DNA of 7,764 nt from CAYHGV01 sp964356135 (GCA_964356135.1 CAYHGV010000116.1:1-7764), one strand, 5' to 3'. Counted from the stretch's first letter, positions 1 to 7,262 are shown. Notes: generated by a model from the letters alone, not told the origin. Made by a program: numbers and translations.

Positions 1-466
1 CATCGGCGAACACCTCGCGCGGATGAACCGGGCTTTTATCAAGCAAGCCGATCGTTACCACCCGCTTTTCGATAACCTCATTTGCACCATTCAGTGAAAT
101 ACAGACAAAATACTCCTGCTGTTTTCCAGCAATGTCGGCAAGCATTGGCAATATATCCTGCGCAACAATAATTTTAGTGGTTTCTTTTAAAAGGTACCGA
201 CGGGCAAGTTCAAAAGCTGCGAGGATTTGTCCTGCTTTCGCAAGACCTATGCCGGAAACACCGAGCAAGTGATCCAGCTTCAGACCAGCCTTATGCTCCC
301 GAATAAGAACTGCAACCTGGCGGGCAATCGTACGCACATCAACGCCCGCCGTGCCCATGCCGAGAATCACAGTAACAAGCTCTTCATCGGTCAGAGCAGA
401 AATACCCTTCTCCCGCATTTTCTCCCGGGGGCGGCTGTATTTTGGCATGTCTTTGATGGTTTTCAT
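1..466 (-). CDS. radC: RadC-family JAB/MPN domain protein, N-terminal part (runs off left edge)
   Basis: The reverse strand is open from an ATG at 466 to the window edge, giving 155 residues without a stop. Residues 11-39 hold the RadC N-terminal signature (RPREKMREKG, then ALTDEELVTVILGMGT). Residues 67-90 form a helix-hairpin-helix (GVSGIGLAKA). Residues 117-155 begin the JAB/MPN fold (QEYFVCISLNGANEVI, then KSPVHPREVFAD). The HNHPSG metal-binding motif of RadC should follow, but lies outside the window. RadC proteins are usually about 220 residues, so roughly two thirds is visible. ATG 466 is preferred over the in-frame ATG at 448 because it is first, but neither has a good Shine-Dalgarno (only a weak GAGA about 12 nt upstream of 466). 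RadC is named for DNA repair, but its true role is unsettled; copies like this are common in genomic islands beside R-M genes. It lies 185 bp downstream of the R-M operon, behind a repeat-rich region that may carry its own promoter. Confidence 0.9.
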   Translation of the reverse strand, partial: MKTIKDMPKYSRPREKMREKGISALTDEELVTVILGMGTAGVDVRTIARQVAVLIREHKAGLKLDHLLGVSGIGLAKAGQILAAFELARRYLLKETTKIIVAQDILPMLADIAGKQQEYFVCISLNGANEVIEKRVVTIGLLDKSPVHPREVFAD

Positions 467-499
467 GTTTGGGCCGTTTCTCTTCTAAATTACCCCGGA

Positions 500-534
500 G
501 CCTATCGCGCCAAAATGGCGCGCATTATGGCACG
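500..534. repeat. Dyad-repeat unit A, putative operator upstream of radC
   Basis: This is the first of two similar units. It contains a perfect 7-bp inverted repeat, CGCGCCA-AAA-TGGCGCG (506-522), then a third half-site TGGCACG at 528-534. The first 20 bases match unit B at 16 positions; the differences are one C/T and an AAA/TTT spacer. On the minus strand a CATAAT hexamer (529-524), a possible -10 element for radC, lies between the half-sites, although I see no good -35 at the right distance. A regulator bound here could therefore control radC. The binding-site role is inference; the repeats are directly visible. Confidence 0.5.
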
Positions 535-561
535 AAAGCCCTTCCCTCCATTCCGAGGTTT

Positions 562-596
562 GCCTATCGTGCCATTTTGGCTCTTTGGTTGGCACG
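562..596. repeat. Dyad-repeat unit B, putative operator upstream of radC
   Basis: This second unit starts exactly 62 bp after unit A and has the same order of parts: GCCTATCG(T)GCCA, then TTTTGGC, then TGGCACG at 590-596. The outer half-sites CGTGCCA (568-574) and TGGCACG (590-596) are perfect inverted repeats separated by 15 bp. The inner GCCATTTTGGC core (571-581) is itself nearly symmetric. A 62-bp period is close to six helical turns, which would put both units on one face of the DNA. No known regulator is assigned. Confidence 0.5.
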
Positions 597-651
597 CTCA
601 CACTCCGCAGAGAACTTCCACTTAACTCCGTATCGTCTATTTGTTTAAATA

Positions 652-2145
652 TCATTCGGAAACAACCTTGTATTTCGTAATTTTTCCCGAACCAACGAGT
701 TTAACCAGCCCGAGATTTTTAAAGTGTTTCAAATGGTTCAATGCCGTCCTTTTAGGAATGTTCATTACCTTAACGTAATCCTGAGCCGAAATTGTGTCTT
801 GCAACACAAGCCATTGCCATCCTTTTTGTTCAGCTTTACTAAGAACATCCATGACTTTCTTCGGAAGTGTTCTTACTGCGCCCTCAGCCGACCGATACAG
901 TTTGAGCACGAGATAGGGGGCATCCCACATATACCTTGGCAAAGGCAAGCTGAGTGCCTTTGCCCGGTCTCGCAGCGAAACGATACCCAAGCCTTGCTCC
1001 TCAGCCATTCCCATCCGCGCAAACACAAAATGCAATACAGGATTTCGACTCAACATCGGAGCAGTAAAAAACTGCAGTTGCTCCAAAGTAACCGGCGGCG
1101 GCGGAAGACCGGGACTTTTAACTGTGATAGTGTCTTCCGTCACTACGATTTGGCACTTAGCGCCTTCAATGCCATAGTCTCGATGGATAAGCGCGTTGAC
1201 GACTGCTTCACGAACCATCTCAAAAGGTAACGCCGGCTGTTCGCTCCGTTGCATTTTGTCCCGGCGAAAAACATTCGGCAGTTTATTCCGCAACCATTTT
1301 TCCAAAAGGTCGGGAATCATAATCGCTGGTTCATCAAACTCCCTGCGTTCCTGCTCACCGTTCGGGTAGTGAACTAATCCGAGGAGCCCCGCTTGGAGCA
1401 TGGCCCGACGGGGTTCCTTACCGAACAACAGGAAACCAAAGCCCGTCGGAACCATCTGGCCGCCTACTTCTTTCAACAGACCTTGTTGAAGAAGCCGCCG
1501 TATAAACTCTTCGGAATTTACATTATTTTTAATTCCGGCGTGATCCCGATAGAACGCCAAAGCCTCGTTAGAGAAGTCTGCCAACACGGCCGCAGGAAGT
1601 ATGTTTTCAAGTGAAGAAAGAACACTTTCTACCGGCTTTTCCTTCGCGGCGGCGGCACGTTCCAGCGCTTGAGCCAGAAACTTCTTGTTCTCCTTCTCAA
1701 TGACTTCCTGAAGGTCACGGTCGAACATGTGCACCTTGATGCCGTTCTGTTCCAAGTGAGCGATTCCTTTACGGGCTACTTTTGGATCAGGGTCTTGGAT
1801 ACCGACCCAAACTTCCCTGATACGGGCAAGACAGATTCGCTCTGCGCAGTCCACTTTAGGATCACGACGTGCACCCGGCGCACAAGGTTCAAGTGTGGTA
1901 AAAAGAATGGAACCATCCAGTTTATAATCCCGGTTTTTCCGCTCTAAAAGCGTGAATTCCGCATGGTCTCCATGCCGCAACTCGCCCCGGTAAGCGGTTT
2001 CGATAGTGCCGTCCAGTTTAACCAACACAGCTCCTACCTTAGGATTGACCTTGCCATCGGGTCGAAGCTCAGGAACGGACTTACGCATGACTTCGATGGC
2101 CAATTCCATGAATTTGCGAGGAATGAGCTTCCCCTTACTTGTCAT
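652..2145 (-). CDS. RibD-like zinc deaminase fused to RecG-C/AlbA-type GHKL ATPase and winged helix
   Basis: This 497-residue protein has three parts. Residues 10-145 resemble a RibD/dCMP-type deaminase: NPKVGAVLV (34-42), HAE with zinc ligand H61 and catalytic E63, and LEPC with ligands C88 and C100. There is no RibD reductase domain. Residues 190-420 match the part of 'RecG-like' proteins that normally follows an AlbA_2 domain: TGFGFLLFGKEP (234-245), an N-box REAVVNALIHRDY (312-324), DTITVKSPG (338-346), LSRNP (365-369) and GLGI (385-388). These are GHKL (HATPase_c_4) ATP-site motifs. Residues 430-497 look like a winged helix (SAQDYVKVMNIPKRTALNHL). AlbA_2 itself is absent, and the deaminase takes its place. 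The gene overlaps the end of hsdMS by 11 bp and has a strong ribosome binding site, so it is co-translated with the R-M system. Possible roles are a regulator or an accessory effector acting on nucleotides or nucleic acid; the sequence does not decide. The substrate is unknown, and simple riboflavin synthesis seems unlikely in this context. Confidence 0.85.
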   Translation of the reverse strand: MTSKGKLIPRKFMELAIEVMRKSVPELRPDGKVNPKVGAVLVKLDGTIETAYRGELRHGDHAEFTLLERKNRDYKLDGSILFTTLEPCAPGARRDPKVDCAERICLARIREVWVGIQDPDPKVARKGIAHLEQNGIKVHMFDRDLQEVIEKENKKFLAQALERAAAAKEKPVESVLSSLENILPAAVLADFSNEALAFYRDHAGIKNNVNSEEFIRRLLQQGLLKEVGGQMVPTGFGFLLFGKEPRRAMLQAGLLGLVHYPNGEQERREFDEPAIMIPDLLEKWLRNKLPNVFRRDKMQRSEQPALPFEMVREAVVNALIHRDYGIEGAKCQIVVTEDTITVKSPGLPPPPVTLEQLQFFTAPMLSRNPVLHFVFARMGMAEEQGLGIVSLRDRAKALSLPLPRYMWDAPYLVLKLYRSAEGAVRTLPKKVMDVLSKAEQKGWQWLVLQDTISAQDYVKVMNIPKRTALNHLKHFKNLGLVKLVGSGKITKYKVVSE

Positions 2146-4603
2146 TATTAAATTCCTCTCCCCATACCTCCACCAATTTCGCCTTGATCTTCTCCTCCAT
2201 CCGCACTATCAATTCCCGGTTCGTATCTACCAGCTTCCGCTCCGCCTCCAACTCCGCCACGATTTGGCGCTGGACGTCGAGGGGCGGGAGTGGGACAATA
2301 ACCTGTTTTAAGACATTGCCGTTGAACTGCGGCTGACCTCCGCCAGTAACCAGAGCTTTCGCTTGGGTCCAGTAACATTCCGATCGGGCGTATAGCCAAT
2401 AGAACTTCGGCAATACCTCTTGTTTGAATCGAAGGCGGATTAGATAAGATGCGAACACCGCTGGCTCAGCAGATTCAAAAAGCAAGGTCTTGCCGTAGGT
2501 GGCTCCAGTCCTCGCGACAAGAACATCGTTTTTCTTCAATAGATAGAGCTTAGCATCATCGCTTAGATCTGCGTAATTGGCGCCGGTATCAGAAAGCATG
2601 CCCTCGTCAGTAATGTCCGTAATGCGGATTAGTCGCGCATTTCCATGTTCTCGCCCGATGGTCGTGAGTCCGTATTCCAAATCGGCAATCTCACCAATCG
2701 TCTTAGTTGGCCACTTCGGATCAATACGAATGGAGGGTTTGTAATTAGCGACGATTTGGCGGGCGCCTTCGATGACATTCCGGTAGCCCTCCAACTCAAC
2801 CACAATCCGTTCCTGCTCCGCCAACGGTGGAATGGGGATTTTGAGGTTTAAAATTGAAAGATTTATTCCTCCCTGTGCGGCACCAACCTTGTGGCGAAGA
2901 ATTGATCTTTGACCATAGGCTGAACGAGCGATGAAATACAAAAACACTGGGAATACCTTACTTCGGTTTGCCCTTAAGACGAAAACATGTTCATTTACAG
3001 CTGCGTCTTTATAAGGGAATTTCTGGTCAACGAAACCAGTTTTGCCAGTCGTTGCGCCATCTTTGACAACGAGGACGTCGCCAGCCTGCAGCACACCCCT
3101 TGATAGCCGATGAAAGAACTCTGCAGGTATGAACTTCGGAGACGAGAAATCAAAGCCTCCTTCAGGCGTAATATGCTCCCCACCAACACTGATGATGCCT
3201 GAGTTAACAGCTCCTCCTTTAGGCCTTGCTCCGGTGAATACTTCGCAAACTTCCTTTAAATTAACCATCGGCAATTTACTGCTCAGTCGGACGGAAGGAC
3301 GGTAGTGGTCGGCGGAAAAATTGCAATCTGGCGATTCGAGCAGTCTTTTGCGTGACACAAATAGTCCCATCTTTTCTAGAATTTCCTTACGGCCATTCTT
3401 CCATGCAATCAGCGTCCTCGACGCATCGGGCAAGTCGTTTTTCTCAGATGGTCTTCTCTGATCCCCAAGCTCGAAACCATCATTTTCGACTTTTCCAAAA
3501 ATGACTTCATCTGCACGCTTGGCAAAATTACGGTCCAGGAACAAAATGCTCGTCTTAACACCTGAGTAAGGTTTGAACACACCAGCGGGCAGCGAAACAA
3601 CCGCCCATAGGTAGTTTTCAACCAGCATCCGTCGTAGCGCTTTGTAGGCGTTCTGGCTTTGAAAGATAATACCTTCAGGCACGATGATGCCTGCCCGGCC
3701 GCCGGGATTTAGATGCTCGGCGATGTAGTCTACAAATAGAACTTCACTACGCTTAGCTTTGATACTAAAACGATTGTGCGGTCGAATACCGCCTTTCGGA
3801 CTCATGAATGGCGGATTGGCCATAATCACATCGCAGCGCTCATCCCAGCGCTCTTCGCTGGTTAATGTGTCATATTCGTAAATGATCGGATTCGGGAACC
3901 CGTGCAGATACAAGTTCACGCGAGAGAGCCGCACCATATCCGGCGCGATGTCGTAGCCGCGGAAGTTAGTCATAAGCCGGGCACGCTCATCGGGGGTAAG
4001 ATTCTCATTGTGCTTAAGAATGTGTTTGTAGGCAGAGATGAGGAATCCAGCCGTGCCACAGGCGGGATCAAACACTGTCTCTTGTTTCTGAGGGTCAATG
4101 ACGGAGACGATGAAGTCAATGATATGCCGCGGAGTGCGGAACTGGCCGGCGTCGCCTTGCGTGGCAAGAATGTTGAGCAGGTGTTCGTAGGCGTCGCCGA
4201 GGCGCTCGCTGTGGTCGTAGGTGAATCCGTCGATTTCCTTGAGAAAGAGGTTGAGCGTTTCGGGGTCCCGGTAGGGCAGAAAGACACCTTTGAAGATGTC
4301 GCGGAACAATTGCGGGATGTTTTTGTTCTCGTTCATCTTCTCGATTCCTTCGGCATAGAGACGCAGCCGTTCGTGACCCCCATAGCGTTTGTCGAGCAGG
4401 TTCGCCCAGCGGTATTTTTTGAACTCACCAGCAAAGAATGTCGCCTTGCCACCGACTTCTTCCGACTGGCGGTCCATGTCGTCCATAAACTTGTAAATCA
4501 GGGCGATAGTGATCTGCTCCACCTGCGATTTCGGGTCGGGTACCTTACCGACAAGAATATCGCGCGCAGAGTCAATTCTTGTCTTGGTTATAGCATCAAG
4601 CAT
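2135..4603 (-). CDS. hsdMS: Type I R-M modification-specificity fusion (HsdM-HsdS)
   Basis: This 822-residue chain combines DNA N6-adenine methyltransferase and DNA-recognition subunits that are usually separate. Residues 10-150 are the HsdM N-terminal helical domain (DSARDILVGKVPDPKSQVEQ). The methylase core has the SAM motif FDPACGTAGFL (178-188) and catalytic NPPF (263-266), with the order of a gamma-class enzyme. From about residue 445 it becomes HsdS: TRD1 (VNLKEVCEVFTG, then GDVLVVKDGATTGKTG) ends at the conserved repeat IPPLAEQERIV (591-601), and TRD2 (about 632-822) ends at LPPLDVQRQIV (772-782) and a closing helix. I start at ATG 4603 rather than the upstream in-frame ATG at 4675. 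Family similarity begins at LDAITKTRIDSARD, and the extra 24 residues would overlap hsdR by 64 bp. The chosen start is 8 bp after the hsdR stop without a clear Shine-Dalgarno, suggesting translational coupling. The recognition sequence cannot be read from the TRDs. Confidence 0.95.
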   Translation of the reverse strand: MLDAITKTRIDSARDILVGKVPDPKSQVEQITIALIYKFMDDMDRQSEEVGGKATFFAGEFKKYRWANLLDKRYGGHERLRLYAEGIEKMNENKNIPQLFRDIFKGVFLPYRDPETLNLFLKEIDGFTYDHSERLGDAYEHLLNILATQGDAGQFRTPRHIIDFIVSVIDPQKQETVFDPACGTAGFLISAYKHILKHNENLTPDERARLMTNFRGYDIAPDMVRLSRVNLYLHGFPNPIIYEYDTLTSEERWDERCDVIMANPPFMSPKGGIRPHNRFSIKAKRSEVLFVDYIAEHLNPGGRAGIIVPEGIIFQSQNAYKALRRMLVENYLWAVVSLPAGVFKPYSGVKTSILFLDRNFAKRADEVIFGKVENDGFELGDQRRPSEKNDLPDASRTLIAWKNGRKEILEKMGLFVSRKRLLESPDCNFSADHYRPSVRLSSKLPMVNLKEVCEVFTGARPKGGAVNSGIISVGGEHITPEGGFDFSSPKFIPAEFFHRLSRGVLQAGDVLVVKDGATTGKTGFVDQKFPYKDAAVNEHVFVLRANRSKVFPVFLYFIARSAYGQRSILRHKVGAAQGGINLSILNLKIPIPPLAEQERIVVELEGYRNVIEGARQIVANYKPSIRIDPKWPTKTIGEIADLEYGLTTIGREHGNARLIRITDITDEGMLSDTGANYADLSDDAKLYLLKKNDVLVARTGATYGKTLLFESAEPAVFASYLIRLRFKQEVLPKFYWLYARSECYWTQAKALVTGGGQPQFNGNVLKQVIVPLPPLDVQRQIVAELEAERKLVDTNRELIVRMEEKIKAKLVEVWGEEFNNDK
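2153..2160 (-). promoter_or_regulatory. Ribosome binding site of the deaminase-ATPase gene, inside hsdMS
   Basis: Read on the minus strand, GAGAGGAA lies 7 nt before the ATG at 2145. It is a strong Shine-Dalgarno inside the last codons of the upstream fusion gene. It fixes the start of the downstream gene and indicates coupled but independently efficient initiation. Confidence 0.7.
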
Positions 4604-4611
4604 GGATTTTA

Positions 4612-7125
4612 CTATGCAGCATAAGTGTTCAAAAAAACATAATCTTTCACATATTCCGTTATGATTTCTCGCCATTGTTCCAGGGCGCGGATATCTTCAA
4701 GAGAAACCTTGGGGTTATCCGCAAGTCGGCTGAATTCGCGTGAATCCACAATAGCCCGGATTGCACCGTCAGTGACATACGCCTTGAAAAACTCACGAAT
4801 GACTGGCATGTGTGGAGCATCGGGCTTGTAGATTGAAACGAATTGCGCCAATTCTTCTTCAAGCATTTCGTCCTTCGACTTAAACCGGTCAATTTCGCCA
4901 AAAGCTTTAGCCAAAATTTCACGAAGAGTGATACGGCGGTCAATCTGTACAGCTTTGCGGAGTTTGTCGAGGTTAAAGAAATCATCAGGCTTATTAAACA
5001 GCGTTTCAACTACTACCTTTTCCGCACCTTTTATGTCACCGCGTTCATATCGCTGCCGCACCTCAGGCGTTTCTTTAATCTTACCTTCGAATTTATCAAA
5101 GAACTTCCGGTCAATCTTCATGCCGATAACCGGAACGGGCGTCTCGACATACTGTTTCAGCGGATCGGGTTCGACATTGGTGTATCCGGGAGTTTCAGGC
5201 GGAGGCGGCGGTGGGTTCGGATCTTGCCCGATCGGTGGCAGTGAGGGAAGTTTAATTATCTCGTCGTAGTTGAACTTTTCCTCGAAATATTCGTAGTTGG
5301 CAAAGAAGTCGAAAAGTTTAAAAACTTCCTTATCCCGGGAGAGTTCGTCTGACCCGTCACGAAAGCAATAGGTATATTTTCGTGTGCCACGACCCTTTAT
5401 TTGGATAAAATCGGTGGGAGAGAAGATGGGCCGCATTAAAACGATATTCAGCAAGTCCTCGCAGTCATACCCTGTCGTCATCATGCCAACGGTCACGCAT
5501 ACACGGGTTTTCGAACTGATGTAGCCGTCAAGAAACCGGGTTTGCCCGTTCAGATTGTTATTAGCAAAACTGACAGCCATCTGCTGGGCTTCGTCAATAA
5601 AGGATGTAACCTGGACAGCAAAGTCGGAATTGTATTTACCCGGGAATAACGCATCCGCAAGTTCATTGAGGGTTTTGGTTATACGGGTGGCATGAGTCTG
5701 CAGGACGCAGAAAACGATGGTTTTACCAACCTCACCGCTCAGGGGGTCGCGCAAGGCATGTTTGAGGAATGTCTCACAGAACACACGGTTTGTCAAATCG
5801 GAGAAAAACTTTCTCTCAAAATCCCTACCAAAATAGGTCTGTTCAACAAGCTCACCTTCTTCGTTCTTTGTCATAACGGAATAACCTTTCTCGGCAAGCA
5901 TTTCGGTCGTAATCTCAGTCCGCGCATCCACAACGACCGGATTGAGCAGAAATCCTTCCCGTACGCCGTCGATGAGACTATAGCGGAAGGTGGGGATACC
6001 GCTTTCGCAGCCAAACGTCTTGTATGTGTCGAGCAACTGACGGCGCTCCCATTCGCGCGGGTCGCGTTCATTAATCCTGGACGGATCGATCTTTTTAAGA
6101 TAGTCCTTCGGCGTAGCAGTTAAACCGAGTTTGTATCCTATGAAATATTCAAAAACAGCCCGACTATTTCCTCCGATTGACCGGTGAGCTTCGTCGGAAA
6201 TAACAAAATCGAAATCCGTCGGAGAGAACAATCTTCGATATTTATTATCGAATAAAAAGCTCTGGACGGTCGAAACCACGACCTCGGCTTTACGCCAGTC
6301 GTCGCGGTACTCCTTGTAGATGACTGTCTGGAAATCGTTCTTGAGGCTGCGAATAAGAGCTTTCCGTGCCTGGTTTTCCAGTTCGATGCGGTCAACGAGA
6401 AACAGGACGCGCCTCGCGTTGCCGGTTCGCAGGAAAAGTTTAATCGCGGCGGCAGCAGTCAGCGTCTTACCCGTTCCGGTCGCCATTTCGAACAGGAACC
6501 GTGTCTGCCCTTTGCTTACGGCATCCTGGAGTGCGGCAATTGCTCGAAGTTGATAAGGACGGAGGAATTTTAGTTCCGCATCCTTGATGAAAGCGTCACG
6601 CTGATTTTCATCGGTCCACCGGGGATCGTTGCGGTAGTTCGGATTCTGCGTAATCGCGATGTAATCCGTTTCAACTCTCTCATTGACCAGCGCGTCGGGG
6701 TTAGGCTTGAAAGTATGAAAATGGCCGAAGGAATCCGGTTTCGGAAATTCCGTTATTAGAATCGGATTACCTTGCTCCAAATCCCAGAAGTAATGAAGGT
6801 TCCCGTTCGACAGGATGACGAAACGGACGTTTTGTGAGCCGGCATACTGGCGGGCTTTCTCCTTGCCCACGAGCGGGTCAAGGCTCTCACGTTTTGCCTC
6901 CAAAACTGCAAGTGGAAAATTACGTTCATCAAGCAGAAGATAATCAACAAAACCCTTGGCAGTTTTTTCGAAATCTTCGCCGAGGTCGTCGAGGGTTTTT
7001 TTCTTGAGTTTGACATGTACTTCGAGGGCGATATTGGCGGGAACATTCTCGTCATCAAAGAACCGCCAACCTGCCCTTTGGAGAAGGTTGTTAATCAGGA
7101 TTCGTGCTTTCGCTTCTTTCGCCAT
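4612..7125 (-). CDS. hsdR: Type I restriction enzyme R subunit (EcoEI-like HsdR)
   Basis: This 837-residue protein is the restriction and translocation subunit, which needs the M and S functions encoded just downstream. The N-terminal nuclease domain shows D61, then E76-A-K78 (VLEAKR), followed by QY at 93-94, a PD-(D/E)xK nuclease layout. The SF2 helicase motor has Walker A MATGTGKT (214-221), DEAH (311-314), TATP (336-339) and motif VI QIKGRGTR (575-582). A proline-rich linker with six consecutive prolines (638-643) leads into a C-terminal domain (about 665-837) like that of EcoEI-type R subunits. Its length fits the EcoEI (Type IB) branch, which is shorter than EcoKI HsdR. All key motifs are present, so it looks active. 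The ATG at 7125 follows AAAGGT closely and agrees with the family N-terminus (ARILINNLLQRAGW). It is the first gene of a three-gene operon, and its stop is 8 bp before hsdMS. Confidence 0.96.
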   Translation of the reverse strand: MAKEAKARILINNLLQRAGWRFFDDENVPANIALEVHVKLKKKTLDDLGEDFEKTAKGFVDYLLLDERNFPLAVLEAKRESLDPLVGKEKARQYAGSQNVRFVILSNGNLHYFWDLEQGNPILITEFPKPDSFGHFHTFKPNPDALVNERVETDYIAITQNPNYRNDPRWTDENQRDAFIKDAELKFLRPYQLRAIAALQDAVSKGQTRFLFEMATGTGKTLTAAAAIKLFLRTGNARRVLFLVDRIELENQARKALIRSLKNDFQTVIYKEYRDDWRKAEVVVSTVQSFLFDNKYRRLFSPTDFDFVISDEAHRSIGGNSRAVFEYFIGYKLGLTATPKDYLKKIDPSRINERDPREWERRQLLDTYKTFGCESGIPTFRYSLIDGVREGFLLNPVVVDARTEITTEMLAEKGYSVMTKNEEGELVEQTYFGRDFERKFFSDLTNRVFCETFLKHALRDPLSGEVGKTIVFCVLQTHATRITKTLNELADALFPGKYNSDFAVQVTSFIDEAQQMAVSFANNNLNGQTRFLDGYISSKTRVCVTVGMMTTGYDCEDLLNIVLMRPIFSPTDFIQIKGRGTRKYTYCFRDGSDELSRDKEVFKLFDFFANYEYFEEKFNYDEIIKLPSLPPIGQDPNPPPPPPETPGYTNVEPDPLKQYVETPVPVIGMKIDRKFFDKFEGKIKETPEVRQRYERGDIKGAEKVVVETLFNKPDDFFNLDKLRKAVQIDRRITLREILAKAFGEIDRFKSKDEMLEEELAQFVSIYKPDAPHMPVIREFFKAYVTDGAIRAIVDSREFSRLADNPKVSLEDIRALEQWREIITEYVKDYVFLNTYAA

Positions 7126-7129
7126 TCGA

Positions 7130-7134
7130 CCTTT
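7130..7134 (-). promoter_or_regulatory. Ribosome binding site of hsdR
   Basis: On the minus strand, AAAGG lies only 4 nt before the ATG at 7125, shorter than the usual 5-9 nt. It is the only candidate site near this start, so initiation on hsdR may be modest. Confidence 0.45.
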
Positions 7135-7153
7135 ATCTTTTCAGCCTACCCTG

Positions 7154-7193
7154 GTATCCCTTTTGCTATTTCCGCTATAAATAGAAGTGATAC
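7154..7193 (-). other. Possible hairpin in the hsdR leader
   Basis: In the transcript, an outer GTATC/GATAC stem and an inner CTATTT/AAATAG stem enclose a 7-nt loop ATAGCGG, separated by an asymmetric internal loop. It ends about 20 nt upstream of the hsdR ribosome binding site. It is AT-rich and only moderately stable, so it may be chance. I do not recognise a riboswitch class. Confidence 0.25.
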
Positions 7194-7262
7194 GCAACAT
7201 AACCCGTTAAATCTCCGTATTCCCTCTGTTCTATGAGAAATAATGGATATCATCTCGGCTGC

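Noticed and set aside
506..522. GC-rich hairpin as an intrinsic terminator of the deaminase operon
   Set aside because: No T tract follows on the minus strand, and the element is duplicated at a fixed period, which fits binding sites better.
528..543. TGGCACG as the -24 element of a sigma-54 promoter (also at 590)
   Set aside because: The required GC at -12 is absent at the correct spacing after both copies.
227..625. 132-codon plus-strand open frame spanning radC and the repeat region
   Set aside because: It is antisense to the RadC signature residues and runs through the dyad array; no family resemblance.
636..651. TATTT/AAATA hairpin just after the deaminase-ATPase stop
   Set aside because: Five A-T pairs only, with no T tract; too weak to call a terminator.
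724..1230. 168-codon plus-strand open frame
   Set aside because: It is antisense to the deaminase-ATPase gene; composition is that of a shadow frame.
3902..4624. 240-codon open frame on the plus strand
   Set aside because: It is entirely antisense to hsdM, which has full family motifs; the translation has no recognisable domain and no ribosome binding site.
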